Below, piece after piece: positions 56,807-64,000 of a DNA stretch of 64,000 bases; the first letter of the stretch is position 1; every line of letters begins with the position of its first letter. This DNA is from Dongshaea marina (lineage in GTDB: Bacteria; Pseudomonadota; Gammaproteobacteria; Enterobacterales; Aeromonadaceae): contig NZ_CP028897.1 of NCBI RefSeq assembly GCF_003072645.1, positions 4,105,658 to 4,169,657 on the forward strand. Direction: 5' to 3'. Made by a program: the position numbers and the translations under genes. The notes beneath the pieces were generated by a model that saw only the letters and a list, made by a program, of their open reading frames with translations, ran no database searches and was not told where the DNA came from.

Positions 56807-58696
56807 TCAGATATCCGCCAAATTCCCCTTATTCTCCAACCAGTGGCGGCGATCGCTGCTGCGCTTTTTGGCCAGCAGCATATCCATCAGGTGGAAGGTC
56901 TGCTCTTCATCATCGAGCTGCAGCTGCACCAGGCGACGAGTGTTGGGATCCATGGTGGTTTCGCGAAGCTGCTTGGGGTTCATCTCACCCAAGCCCTTAA
57001 AGCGGGTGACTGCGACCTTGCCACGTTTTTTCTCGGCCTTGATCCGCTCCAATACCCCCTCTTTTTCCGACTCATCCAGGGCATAGAACACCTCTTTGCC
57101 CACATCGATTCGAAACAGCGGCGGCATCGCCACAAAAATATGGCCATTGGCCACCAGGGGTTTAAAGTGGCGCACAAACAGGGCACACAACAGGGTGGCG
57201 ATATGCAGCCCGTCGGAGTCCGCATCGGCCAGGATACAGATCTTGCCATAGCGCAGGCCGGAGATATCTTCACAGTCGGGATCGACCCCGATCGCGACCG
57301 AGATATCGTGGATCTCCTGAGAGCCCAATACCTGCTCGCCATCAACCTCCCAGGTGTTGAGGATCTTACCGCGCAGCGGCATCACCGCCTGGAACTCACG
57401 ATCGCGCGCCTGTTTGGCACTGCCACCTGCCGAGTCCCCCTCCACCAGAAAGAGCTCAGAGCGGCTGGACTCCTGACCGCTACAGTCGGTGAGCTTACCC
57501 GGTAGCGCCGGCCCCTGGGTGACCTTTTTACGCACCACCTTCTTGGCGGAGCGCAGGCGGCGCTGGGCCCGCTGGATCACAAACTCTGCCAGCTGCTCAG
57601 AGAGTTCGGTGTGGGCATTGAGCCACAGGCTGAATGCATCTTTAACAATGCCGGAGACAAAGGCGGCACACTGGCGGGAAGCGAGGCGTTCCTTGGTCTG
57701 ACCGGCAAACTGAGGATCCTGCATCTTGACCGACAGGATATAGCCACAGCGATCCCAGATATCCTCGGGGGACAGGCGCACCCCACGTGGCAGCAGGTTG
57801 CGAAACTCGCAAAACTCGCGCATCGCATCCAGCAGTCCCTGACGGAAACCGTTGACGTGAGTACCTCCCAGAGCGGTGGGGATCAGGTTCACATAGCTTT
57901 CGGTGACCAGCTCTCCGCCATCGGGCAGCCAGGTCACGGCCCAGTCTACCGCTGAGTGTTCGGCGCTGAAGGCTCCGGTAAAGGGTTGCTGCGGAAGTGT
58001 CTCGTACTGTTCAAGGGCCTCACACAGATAATCTTTGAGGCCATTTTTGAAGCACCATTCCTGCTGCTCACCGCTATTTTTATCGATAAAGCGAATGGTT
58101 AACCCGGGACAGAGCACCGCCTTGGCCCGTAGCAGGTGAACCAGCCGGGGCACCGAAAACTTCGCCGAGTCAAAGTAGCTGGCATCGGGCCAAAAGTGGA
58201 CCTTGGTGCCCGTGGTGCGGCGCCCGCAGCTGCCGATCACCTGGAGATCCTCAACCTTTTCACCATTCTCAAAGGCGATGCTGTAGACATTGGCGTTACG
58301 CTTGACCGTTACTTCCAGTCGACTGGATAGGGCGTTGACCACAGAGACTCCTACCCCGTGCAGACCACCGGAAAACTGGTAATTCTTATTGGAGAACTTG
58401 CCCCCGGCATGCAGTCGGCTCAGGATCAGCTCGACCCCGGGGACTCCCTCTTCGGGATGGATATCCACCGGCATTCCCCGGCCATCATCGCTGACCTCCA
58501 GGGATTGATCCTTATGCAGGATCACCTGGATCTGAGTTGCATGCTCCGCCAATGCCTCATCGATACTGTTATCAATGACCTCCTGGCCCAGGTGATTGGG
58601 ACGGGAGGTATCTGTGTACATACCCGGGCGACGGCGAACCGGATCCAGGCCACTTAAGACCTCAATGGCATCGGATGTATATTGTTCAACACTCAT
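56807..58696 (-). CDS. parE: DNA topoisomerase IV subunit B
   Basis: ParE (629 aa, E. coli 630) is the ATPase subunit of topoisomerase IV. The GHKL ATP site shows NSIDEALAEHA, SDDGRGMPVDIH and GLHGVGVSVVNALS. The TOPRIM metal site shows VEGDSAGGSAKQARDREFQAVMPLRGKILN and ADADSDGLHIATL. It reads with parC about 48 kb away. It begins the block parE-yqiA-cpdA known from E. coli, read leftwards; yqiA is 29 bp upstream. Confidence 0.97.
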   Translation of the reverse strand: MSVEQYTSDAIEVLSGLDPVRRRPGMYTDTSRPNHLGQEVIDNSIDEALAEHATQIQVILHKDQSLEVSDDGRGMPVDIHPEEGVPGVELILSRLHAGGKFSNKNYQFSGGLHGVGVSVVNALSSRLEVTVKRNANVYSIAFENGEKVEDLQVIGSCGRRTTGTKVHFWPDASYFDSAKFSVPRLVHLLRAKAVLCPGLTIRFIDKNSGEQQEWCFKNGLKDYLCEALEQYETLPQQPFTGAFSAEHSAVDWAVTWLPDGGELVTESYVNLIPTALGGTHVNGFRQGLLDAMREFCEFRNLLPRGVRLSPEDIWDRCGYILSVKMQDPQFAGQTKERLASRQCAAFVSGIVKDAFSLWLNAHTELSEQLAEFVIQRAQRRLRSAKKVVRKKVTQGPALPGKLTDCSGQESSRSELFLVEGDSAGGSAKQARDREFQAVMPLRGKILNTWEVDGEQVLGSQEIHDISVAIGVDPDCEDISGLRYGKICILADADSDGLHIATLLCALFVRHFKPLVANGHIFVAMPPLFRIDVGKEVFYALDESEKEGVLERIKAEKKRGKVAVTRFKGLGEMNPKQLRETTMDPNTRRLVQLQLDDEEQTFHLMDMLLAKKRSSDRRHWLENKGNLADI

Positions 58697-58725
58697 GAAA
58701 ATTTTTCTTTAATTAGGCGGGCAGC

Positions 58726-59307
58726 TTATCCCTGCAAAAAACGCAGGATCTGCGCCGGATAGCGCTCAAATTCAGTAAACGAATGATCGCCCCCCATCTC
58801 TATGGTGGAGCGGCTAAAGCGGTAACGATCCAGAGCCTGGCGATAATCCAGCACCTCGTCACCGGTTTGCTGCAGTAGCCACAGCTGTTGTGGATGCTTG
58901 AGCCAGGGCACAGCTAAACTGCGCAGCTCATCCATATACTCAGGCTTGACGGTAAATCTCTCCCCTGTGTAGGGGTTTGTCTGCTCACCAATATAATCTT
59001 TGAGGAGCTCATAGGGATAGACGGCCGGGTTGATCAGCACAGCGCGGCAGCCAAAGTGTTCACACAGCGCGGTGGCATAAAAGCCCCCCAGGGAGCTGCC
59101 GAGGATCCCAACGCTTCCCTTAGCGGATCTCTCACGCACCAGCTCACTGAGCCCGGCCCAGGCTTCGGCGGGCGATACCGGGAGCTCAGGGATGATGATC
59201 TCTGTCTGTGGGTGGTAACGAGTCACGTATTCAGCCATCACCGAGGCCTTATGGGAGCCCGGTGATGAGTTAAAGCCATGAATATAGATTAGTGTCTGCA
59301 GGCTCAT
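58726..59307 (-). CDS. yqiA: Esterase YqiA
   Basis: This 193-residue alpha/beta-hydrolase has YIHGFNSSPGSHKA (oxyanion region), the nucleophile serine in GSSLGG, an aspartate in QQTGDEVLDYRQA and a histidine in GGDHSFTEFERY. Size and neighbours match E. coli YqiA, an esterase of uncertain natural substrate. It is separated by 2 bp from cpdA upstream, so probably cotranscribed. Confidence 0.93.
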   Translation of the reverse strand: MSLQTLIYIHGFNSSPGSHKASVMAEYVTRYHPQTEIIIPELPVSPAEAWAGLSELVRERSAKGSVGILGSSLGGFYATALCEHFGCRAVLINPAVYPYELLKDYIGEQTNPYTGERFTVKPEYMDELRSLAVPWLKHPQQLWLLQQTGDEVLDYRQALDRYRFSRSTIEMGGDHSFTEFERYPAQILRFLQG

Positions 59308-59309
59308 CT

Positions 59310-60140
59310 TTAATACCCCACGGCTTCAGTATCGGGTAGGTATTTCCCCATTGGCAGATGCCAGACCTGGGTCGAAATCCGCCCGTCGGGATGAAGCTGC
59401 AAATAACGCCAACCGGGCGCCTGACGATCCAGTGCAAACTCATCAGACAGAGGGGTAAACTGCAGGCAGGTCGAAGGGGCCGCAAGATATTTGACGCCGT
59501 TACGCTCGGTCTCAAAGGACTGGTGGACATGACCAAACACCACACCCTGTACCTGAGGATATCGATCCAGCAGTGCAAAGAGTTGCTCTGCATTTTTAAG
59601 GCTGTGTTGATCCAACCAGGCACACCCCACCGGCAGTGGCTGATGGTGCAACAGGATCAGGGCATGTTTTTGAGGGTAACTGGCAAGAGCGGTCTCCAGT
59701 TGCTGCAACTGCTGCTCACTGAGCATGCCGTGGGGTACGCCCGGGACCTGAGTATCCAGCATAATCAGTTGCCAGGCGGGCCAGATCAGCTGACCAAAGG
59801 GACGCAACCCGCCATCGGGAAGCACCTTATGCATCGACTCGCTGCCATCATGGTTTCCCGGTAGCCAGTAAGTCGGTTTCTGCAGCCGCTTCACCTGCTG
59901 AATAAATTTCTGATAAGACTCATCGGACTGATCCTGGGAGATATCTCCGGTCGCCAGAACCGCTTCATAGGGCTCAGGATGTGCTTCAATCGCATCGATT
60001 ACAGCTGAGTAACTGTCAAAGGTGGTCACCCCTAACAATCTGGCAGATGCCTCGGCAAAAAGGTGGGTATCGGTGATCTGTAGCAGCCGGATCACCCCAT
60101 CAGTGCTGGTCGTTTGAAGATGAATTTTGTCAGGAAACAC
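59310..60140 (-). CDS. cpdA: 3',5'-cyclic-AMP phosphodiesterase CpdA
   Basis: This 276-residue metallophosphoesterase hydrolyses cAMP and so tunes CRP activity. The metal-binding motifs are ITDTHLF, ATGDISQD, LPGNHDGS, LLHHQP and GHVHQ. In E. coli yqiB separates cpdA from nudF; here a repeat unit is found instead and no yqiB is visible. Confidence 0.94.
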   Translation of the reverse strand: MFPDKIHLQTTSTDGVIRLLQITDTHLFAEASARLLGVTTFDSYSAVIDAIEAHPEPYEAVLATGDISQDQSDESYQKFIQQVKRLQKPTYWLPGNHDGSESMHKVLPDGGLRPFGQLIWPAWQLIMLDTQVPGVPHGMLSEQQLQQLETALASYPQKHALILLHHQPLPVGCAWLDQHSLKNAEQLFALLDRYPQVQGVVFGHVHQSFETERNGVKYLAAPSTCLQFTPLSDEFALDRQAPGWRYLQLHPDGRISTQVWHLPMGKYLPDTEAVGY

Positions 60141-60421
60141 CGCTTTCTCTTATCATCGTGTGCCGAAAAGAACCGAATGCGCCCGGCAAGAAAAACCTGC
60201 CCGGGAAAACATCCACTATGCGCCCTGACCTCTACCCAGTCAGGGATTGGGATGCCTTAGTATCTCACACCTCACCAAAGGCGCAAATAAGCGAATCTCT
60301 CAGTTTTTAACAATGACCTGCACAGGTGAATTATTGAACAGTCTTCTGGCAGAAAGGAACTGCGACCAGATAATTGCACCTTTGCCGCAAACAGGCTTAA
60401 CGCAGATCAAAACTGCAGATC
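60141..60421. other. Gap upstream of cpdA, no gene seen
   Basis: Contains the cpdA upstream region and about 130 bp of unassigned DNA (60290-60420) leading into a repeat unit. I see no supported gene and no clear promoter. With the repeat, the gene-free stretch is 940 bp. Confidence 0.5.
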
Positions 60422-61080
60422 TTTTATCCTGCGGATGGCTATTTGTGGCTACCGCCACTGGTGTCGGGGGTGCCCGACTGCACATTACTTTTGTATCGCC
60501 AAAAGTAATCAAAAACTCGCTACGCACGATGTATTTATCATCCCTGACAAATCTCCCCAGCTCGATATCCTATCTCGCGTTACGTTGCTCTGGGAGCAAC
60601 TTCACCCCTCCATCGACCTTCGCGGCTCGGCGTCCATGCCTCGAAAAGAGACAGCAAATCTCTGCGGTTCACCTCAACTCTCGCTCACGGGCTTTGAAAC
60701 TCCCCCTCTGATTCGCACCGAAGAATAGCGCAGATTTTTTAGGGCGAACGACAGGACGTCGTGAGAAGACAACCGGGATAGGGATGTCCCGTTTGTCTGT
60801 CCCCTCAAAAATCTAGTTATTCTGAGGAATTATGCGGATTTGGGGGCACCCTGGGGGTCGTTAGGGGGACTGGGTGTGCAATCCCCTGACCTGCCGCCGG
60901 TCAGCACCGGCAATTATGCCGAAGGCATGAACTTGCAGCCCGCAGGGCTAATTCCAAAAAGACCGGGGTGTCCTTGGGAGTGAAGAGGGTATTGGACAAG
61001 CAATACCCTCTTCCCGCTGTCCGCGGCCGGACAATTGTGCCACAGGCACAAAACAAGCCGACTGCAGGTCAAACCTGTAG
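60422..61080 (+). repeat. Dispersed hairpin-rich repeat, unit E (between cpdA and nudF)
   Basis: Head TTTTATCCTGCGG, then GTCGGGGGTGCCCGAC and ACTTTTGTATCGCCAAAAGT hairpins. The core has arms AGATTTTTTAGGG (60732-60744) and CCCCTCAAAAATCT (60801-60814) with the GACAGGACGTCG motif at the apex. The tail includes GGGTATTG/CAATACCC and GTGCC-ACA-GGCAC. It abuts the nudF stop codon and splits what is one operon in E. coli. Confidence 0.8.
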
Positions 61081-61707
61081 CTATTCCTGCCAGCGGGCCT
61101 GTAGCTCCTGGTAATTGAGCTGCAACCACTGCAGGGCGATCACCGCGGTGGCATTTTCCACCCGCCCCTGCTGCAACCACTCATAGGCGGTCTGCCGATC
61201 GACCACCTGGACCCGGATATCCTCACCCTCGTGAGGCAGGCCAAAAACCCCCTCAACCACAGCGTCACTGTCGGTTTCACCCACATAGACATCGATCCGC
61301 TCTGAGGTGCCCCCCGGACTCACCAAATAGCTCATCACCCGGTCACAGCGCCCGAGAGTAAGCCCGGCTTCCTCCTCGGCCTCACGCCGGGCCAGCTCCT
61401 CCGGGGTCTCATCGTGATCCATGATCCCGGCAACCACCTCCAGCAGCCAGGGGGAATAGGGACTATCCAGGGCTCCGATGCGAAACTGCTCAATCAGCAC
61501 CACCTTGTCACGCTTTGGATCGTAAGGCAGCAGAGCCACGGCACTGCCCCGCTCCAGAAGCTCTCGGGTAATCCCCTCGCTCCAGCCTCCGGCAAACAGC
61601 TTATGGCGGAAGGTATAACGATTCAGTTTAAAAAAACCGGAATAGAGGGAGGTTTTCTCTATCACCTCAACATCTTCTAGATCAAACCGGGAATGATTTT
61701 CGCTCAC
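61081..61707 (-). CDS. nudF: ADP-ribose pyrophosphatase NudF
   Basis: This 208-residue Nudix hydrolase cleaves ADP-ribose to AMP and ribose-5-phosphate. The Nudix box reads GIMDHDETPEELARREAEEEAGL. The loop VSPGGTSERIDVYVGE and the N-terminal YTFRHKLFAGGWSEGITRELLERGSAVALL are typical of the ADPRase group. A GTG at 61705-61707 with AAGGAG six bases upstream is the start, giving the family's usual length (E. coli 209); an upstream TTG is less likely. Confidence 0.94.
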   Translation of the reverse strand: MSENHSRFDLEDVEVIEKTSLYSGFFKLNRYTFRHKLFAGGWSEGITRELLERGSAVALLPYDPKRDKVVLIEQFRIGALDSPYSPWLLEVVAGIMDHDETPEELARREAEEEAGLTLGRCDRVMSYLVSPGGTSERIDVYVGETDSDAVVEGVFGLPHEGEDIRVQVVDRQTAYEWLQQGRVENATAVIALQWLQLNYQELQARWQE

Positions 61708-62018
61708 CGACAACTCCTTTTTGTGCTGCAAAATTTGACATCTCTCATGGGCGGCCTAAAATCACACCAAGATGAATGAATGTTCATTCACAATGAATCC
61801 AGCAGAAGCCCATGATGCATAACAGTGAATTGTGCCGATCTGCTGATACAGATCAATGCTGCCGAGGCAATTAGCCTACAAAAAGAAACTTTTACTGAAC
61901 AATCCAGTTAATTACACTACATTAAGTTTGGATTCAGCGAATTTCTTCAGGATCCATAGGTTCGGGCAGACGTTCCGGCAGGCATCATGATACACAGCGA
62001 ACTGAAGGTAATGGCGAT

Positions 62019-63404
62019 ATGATGAAAAGAACTCTTCTTTCAACCCTGATCATTGCAGGATTTATGGGAACCGCCCATGCGGAAAACCTGCTTGATGTAT
62101 ACAAGCTGGCACAGCAAAAAGATCCGCAGATCCTTCAGGCCAAAGCCACTCTTGACTCTGCCCAGGAAAAGATCCCTCAGGCACGCGCCGACCTGTTGCC
62201 ACAACTGGCATTAGTTGGGACAACTGACTATACACGGAACGTGAATACCAATCGAAATGATGGTGGCAACGCGGGCTCCAATGGTACACAGCAGAATGCT
62301 CAAGGTTCTTTAACCCTTAGCCAGCAGCTATTTCACTGGGATAGCTGGCTGAATCTGGGAATTGCCGAGAAGGAAGTAACCCAGGCTGGCGTCACCTACG
62401 CCGAAGCCAAGCAGGATCTCATCACCCGCACCACCAAGGCCTACTTTGATGTATTGTCCGCCAAGGATAGCCTGGAGTTTGCCGAGGCAAACCTTGAGGC
62501 GGTGCAACGTACTTTGGAGCAGACCGAGCAGCGCTACAAGGTGGGATTGAGCGCCATTACCGATGTTGAGGAGTCCAAGGCTTCACGGGATCAGGCGGTG
62601 GCTGACAAGATTGTCGCCCAGAACAACCTGGATAACAGTTATGAGGAGCTACGTAAGATCACCGGCACCACCATAGATAATCTCGACGTGCTGAACACCA
62701 AGCAGTTCTCTCCCTCCATGCCACGGCTTGGAGTCACCCAGTGGCTTAAAGTTGCCAATGATAAAAACCTGAGTGTTAACTCGGATCGGATCGCCCAGTC
62801 GATCGCCAAGCAACAGATCTCGGTGAATCAAGCGGGACACCTGCCAACCCTGGATATGACGGGAAGCCTTAGTAGCAACCACTATGATAACCATGCTGAT
62901 TTCAACTCAACAGATGCTACCGGTCGCCAGGATCAAGGCACCATCGGCCTCAGCCTGAATATTCCTCTGTATAGCGGAGGAGCCACCAGCTCACTGGTAC
63001 GCCAGGCCCAGGCCGACTATGTAAACTCCAGCCAGCAACTCGAACAGAGCTACCGTGCCATGGTCAGTGATATTAACTCTGGCTATAACAACGTCCGGGC
63101 CGATATCAGTAAGATCAAGGCCTACCAGCAATCGGTGCTGTCAAACCAAAGCGCTCTGGATGCCACCAAGGCTGGCTATGAGGTTGGCACCCGCACCATA
63201 GTGGATGTTCTGGACTCGGTTCAGTCCCTGTATCAGGCCAAAGAAAATCTCTCAAGCGCGCGCTTTGCCTATATCAATGACTACCTGGCACTGAAGGCGG
63301 CGGCCGGTACCCTGAGCGAAGAAGATGTGGTATTAATCAACAATGGACTGCAACAGGTTACGGCTCCGGCGACTAAAAACGCTGCAAAAACCACCAGCAA
63401 GTAA
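62019..63404 (+). CDS. tolC: Outer membrane efflux channel TolC
   Basis: This 461-residue outer-membrane channel and periplasmic tunnel serves RND/ABC exporters and type I secretion. It has a signal peptide (MMKRTLLSTLIIAGFMGTAHA) and two repeated halves: NLLDVYKLAQQKDPQILQAKATLDSAQEKIPQARADLLPQLAL near the start and NVRADISKIKAYQQSVLSNQSALDATKAGYEVGTRTIVDVLDSVQSLYQAKENLSSARFAYINDYLALK near the end. It is divergent from nudF, as in E. coli. It could serve the adhesin's exporter as well as the RND pump starting downstream. Confidence 0.95.
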   Translation: MMKRTLLSTLIIAGFMGTAHAENLLDVYKLAQQKDPQILQAKATLDSAQEKIPQARADLLPQLALVGTTDYTRNVNTNRNDGGNAGSNGTQQNAQGSLTLSQQLFHWDSWLNLGIAEKEVTQAGVTYAEAKQDLITRTTKAYFDVLSAKDSLEFAEANLEAVQRTLEQTEQRYKVGLSAITDVEESKASRDQAVADKIVAQNNLDNSYEELRKITGTTIDNLDVLNTKQFSPSMPRLGVTQWLKVANDKNLSVNSDRIAQSIAKQQISVNQAGHLPTLDMTGSLSSNHYDNHADFNSTDATGRQDQGTIGLSLNIPLYSGGATSSLVRQAQADYVNSSQQLEQSYRAMVSDINSGYNNVRADISKIKAYQQSVLSNQSALDATKAGYEVGTRTIVDVLDSVQSLYQAKENLSSARFAYINDYLALKAAAGTLSEEDVVLINNGLQQVTAPATKNAAKTTSK

Positions 63405-63432
63405 CCCTAAAAGTCTGTTCAAGCCAACTTCA

Positions 63433-63470
63433 CGGGGAGTTGTCGCAAATTGGCGACAACTCCCCGTTTT
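63433..63470 (+). terminator. tolC terminator
   Basis: A perfect 14-bp stem (CGGGGAGTTGTCGC, 63433-63446, with 63453-63466) has a 6-nt loop and is followed by TTTTCATTT. It lies 29 bp after the tolC stop. Confidence 0.9.
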
Positions 63471-63620
63471 CATTTCCTTACACGACGACATCTGGCGTCT
63501 GATACAATCGGCAAAAGCATAATTCTTGTTATGCGCTGCGACAGTTTTACCCTAGTATCAACCCATGGACTCTCTGAGCTATTATCTCGCGTCGCCTTTT
63601 TGTAGTAGAGAGCATATTTC

Positions 63621-64000
63621 ATGACCGATGAACGAAAAAAGATGATGAAACCCAATAAAATCTCTCAGATCGCTATCGCATTCCTGTTTAGTGGCTTTAT
63701 CAACTCAAGCTTTGCTGCCCAGGCGGCTCCGACTCAAACAGCTGTCACGGTCGCCGTGACCCCTACCCACCTCAGGCAGATCCCGGAAACGGCAAGCTCA
63801 TTAGGTACTATCAAGGCGGTTCACTCTGCCGATCTCAGCTTCTCCTCCTCCGGACATATCAATCACATCTTCTTTCAGGATGGCGAGCAGATCCACCAGG
63901 GAGATGTGATCGCTACCCTGGATGACAGTGACGTGAAGGCGGATATCGCCTCGGCCCAGGCCAACCTGGATGAGGTCAGCTCCAACTACAAGCGCTATCA
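63621..64000 (+). CDS. RND efflux periplasmic adaptor, N-terminal part (runs off the right edge)
   Basis: The partial protein has a signal-like segment (ISQIAIAFLFSGFINSSFAAQA) followed by the start of an HlyD/AcrA-type adaptor: VTVAVTPTHLRQIPETASSLGTIKAVHSADLSFSSSGHINHIFFQDGEQIHQGDVIATLDDSDVKADIASAQANLDEV, i.e. the lipoyl-like lobe and the first coiled-coil helix. It should bridge an inner-membrane RND pump to TolC, encoded just upstream. An ATG at 63645 is an alternative start; the ribosome site for 63621 is weak. About 127 residues are visible. Confidence 0.88.
   Translation, partial: MTDERKKMMKPNKISQIAIAFLFSGFINSSFAAQAAPTQTAVTVAVTPTHLRQIPETASSLGTIKAVHSADLSFSSSGHINHIFFQDGEQIHQGDVIATLDDSDVKADIASAQANLDEVSSNYKRY

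Overview
The window looks like chromosome of a motile, free-living (probably marine or aquatic) gammaproteobacterium near the Aeromonadales/Alteromonadales/Vibrionales. The backbone genes rimJ, plsC-parC, ettA, queC, parE-yqiA-cpdA, nudF and tolC are all gammaproteobacterial in sequence. plsC-parC at the left and parE-yqiA-cpdA-nudF-tolC at the right have the same order and orientation as in E. coli, but about 48 kb of accessory DNA lies between parC and parE. No rRNA, tRNA, CRISPR array or prophage was seen.

Layout. 0-5.3 kb: the start of a periplasmic solute-binding protein, rimJ, a cluster of very small ORFs, a two-gene ABC transporter (duplicated permease plus ATPase, no binding protein) and an orphan HTH protein. 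5.3-15.6 kb: plsC, parC, ettA, a YhhQ-type queuosine-precursor transporter coupled to an unknown gene, a frameshifted zntR-like regulator, a secreted phospholipase-D-fold protein, queC and a TVP38 membrane protein. 15.7-20.9 kb: a LacI-type regulator divergent from an ascorbate-type PTS operon (EIIC frameshifted), then a flagellin with an inserted HExxH protease domain (flagellinolysin, frameshifted). 20.9-28.9 kb: a MalY/PatB aminotransferase (frameshifted), pilB and dinB among long hairpin-rich dispersed repeats. 28.9-41.6 kb: a DUF4124 protein, a MshQ-like protein, a small membrane protein and a 2751-residue LapA-like adhesin made mostly of Calx-beta repeats. 41.9-56.6 kb: two sets of type IV minor pilin genes, the first ending in pilY1, which is split by an IS21-family element. 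56.8-64 kb: parE, yqiA, cpdA, one repeat unit, nudF, tolC and the start of an RND periplasmic adaptor gene.

How the genes fit together. Surface attachment is the main theme: two minor-pilin operons, a pilus ATPase, a PilY1 tip protein, a MshQ-like protein, a type I secreted adhesin with a probable periplasmic-protease retention module, and a proteolytic flagellin. Four genes (zntR, PTS EIIC, flagellinolysin, malY) each carry a one-base deficit in a homopolymer. Each is otherwise intact, so either the sequence has homopolymer errors or these are recent or phase-variable frameshifts.

The least explained material is the repeat family at 20.9-22.3, 25.5-27.3, 28.5-28.8 and 60.4-61.1 kb. The copies contain long imperfect inverted repeats whose two arms differ between copies but still pair within each copy, capped by copy-specific small hairpins. 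This suggests selection for a folded RNA or DNA structure.
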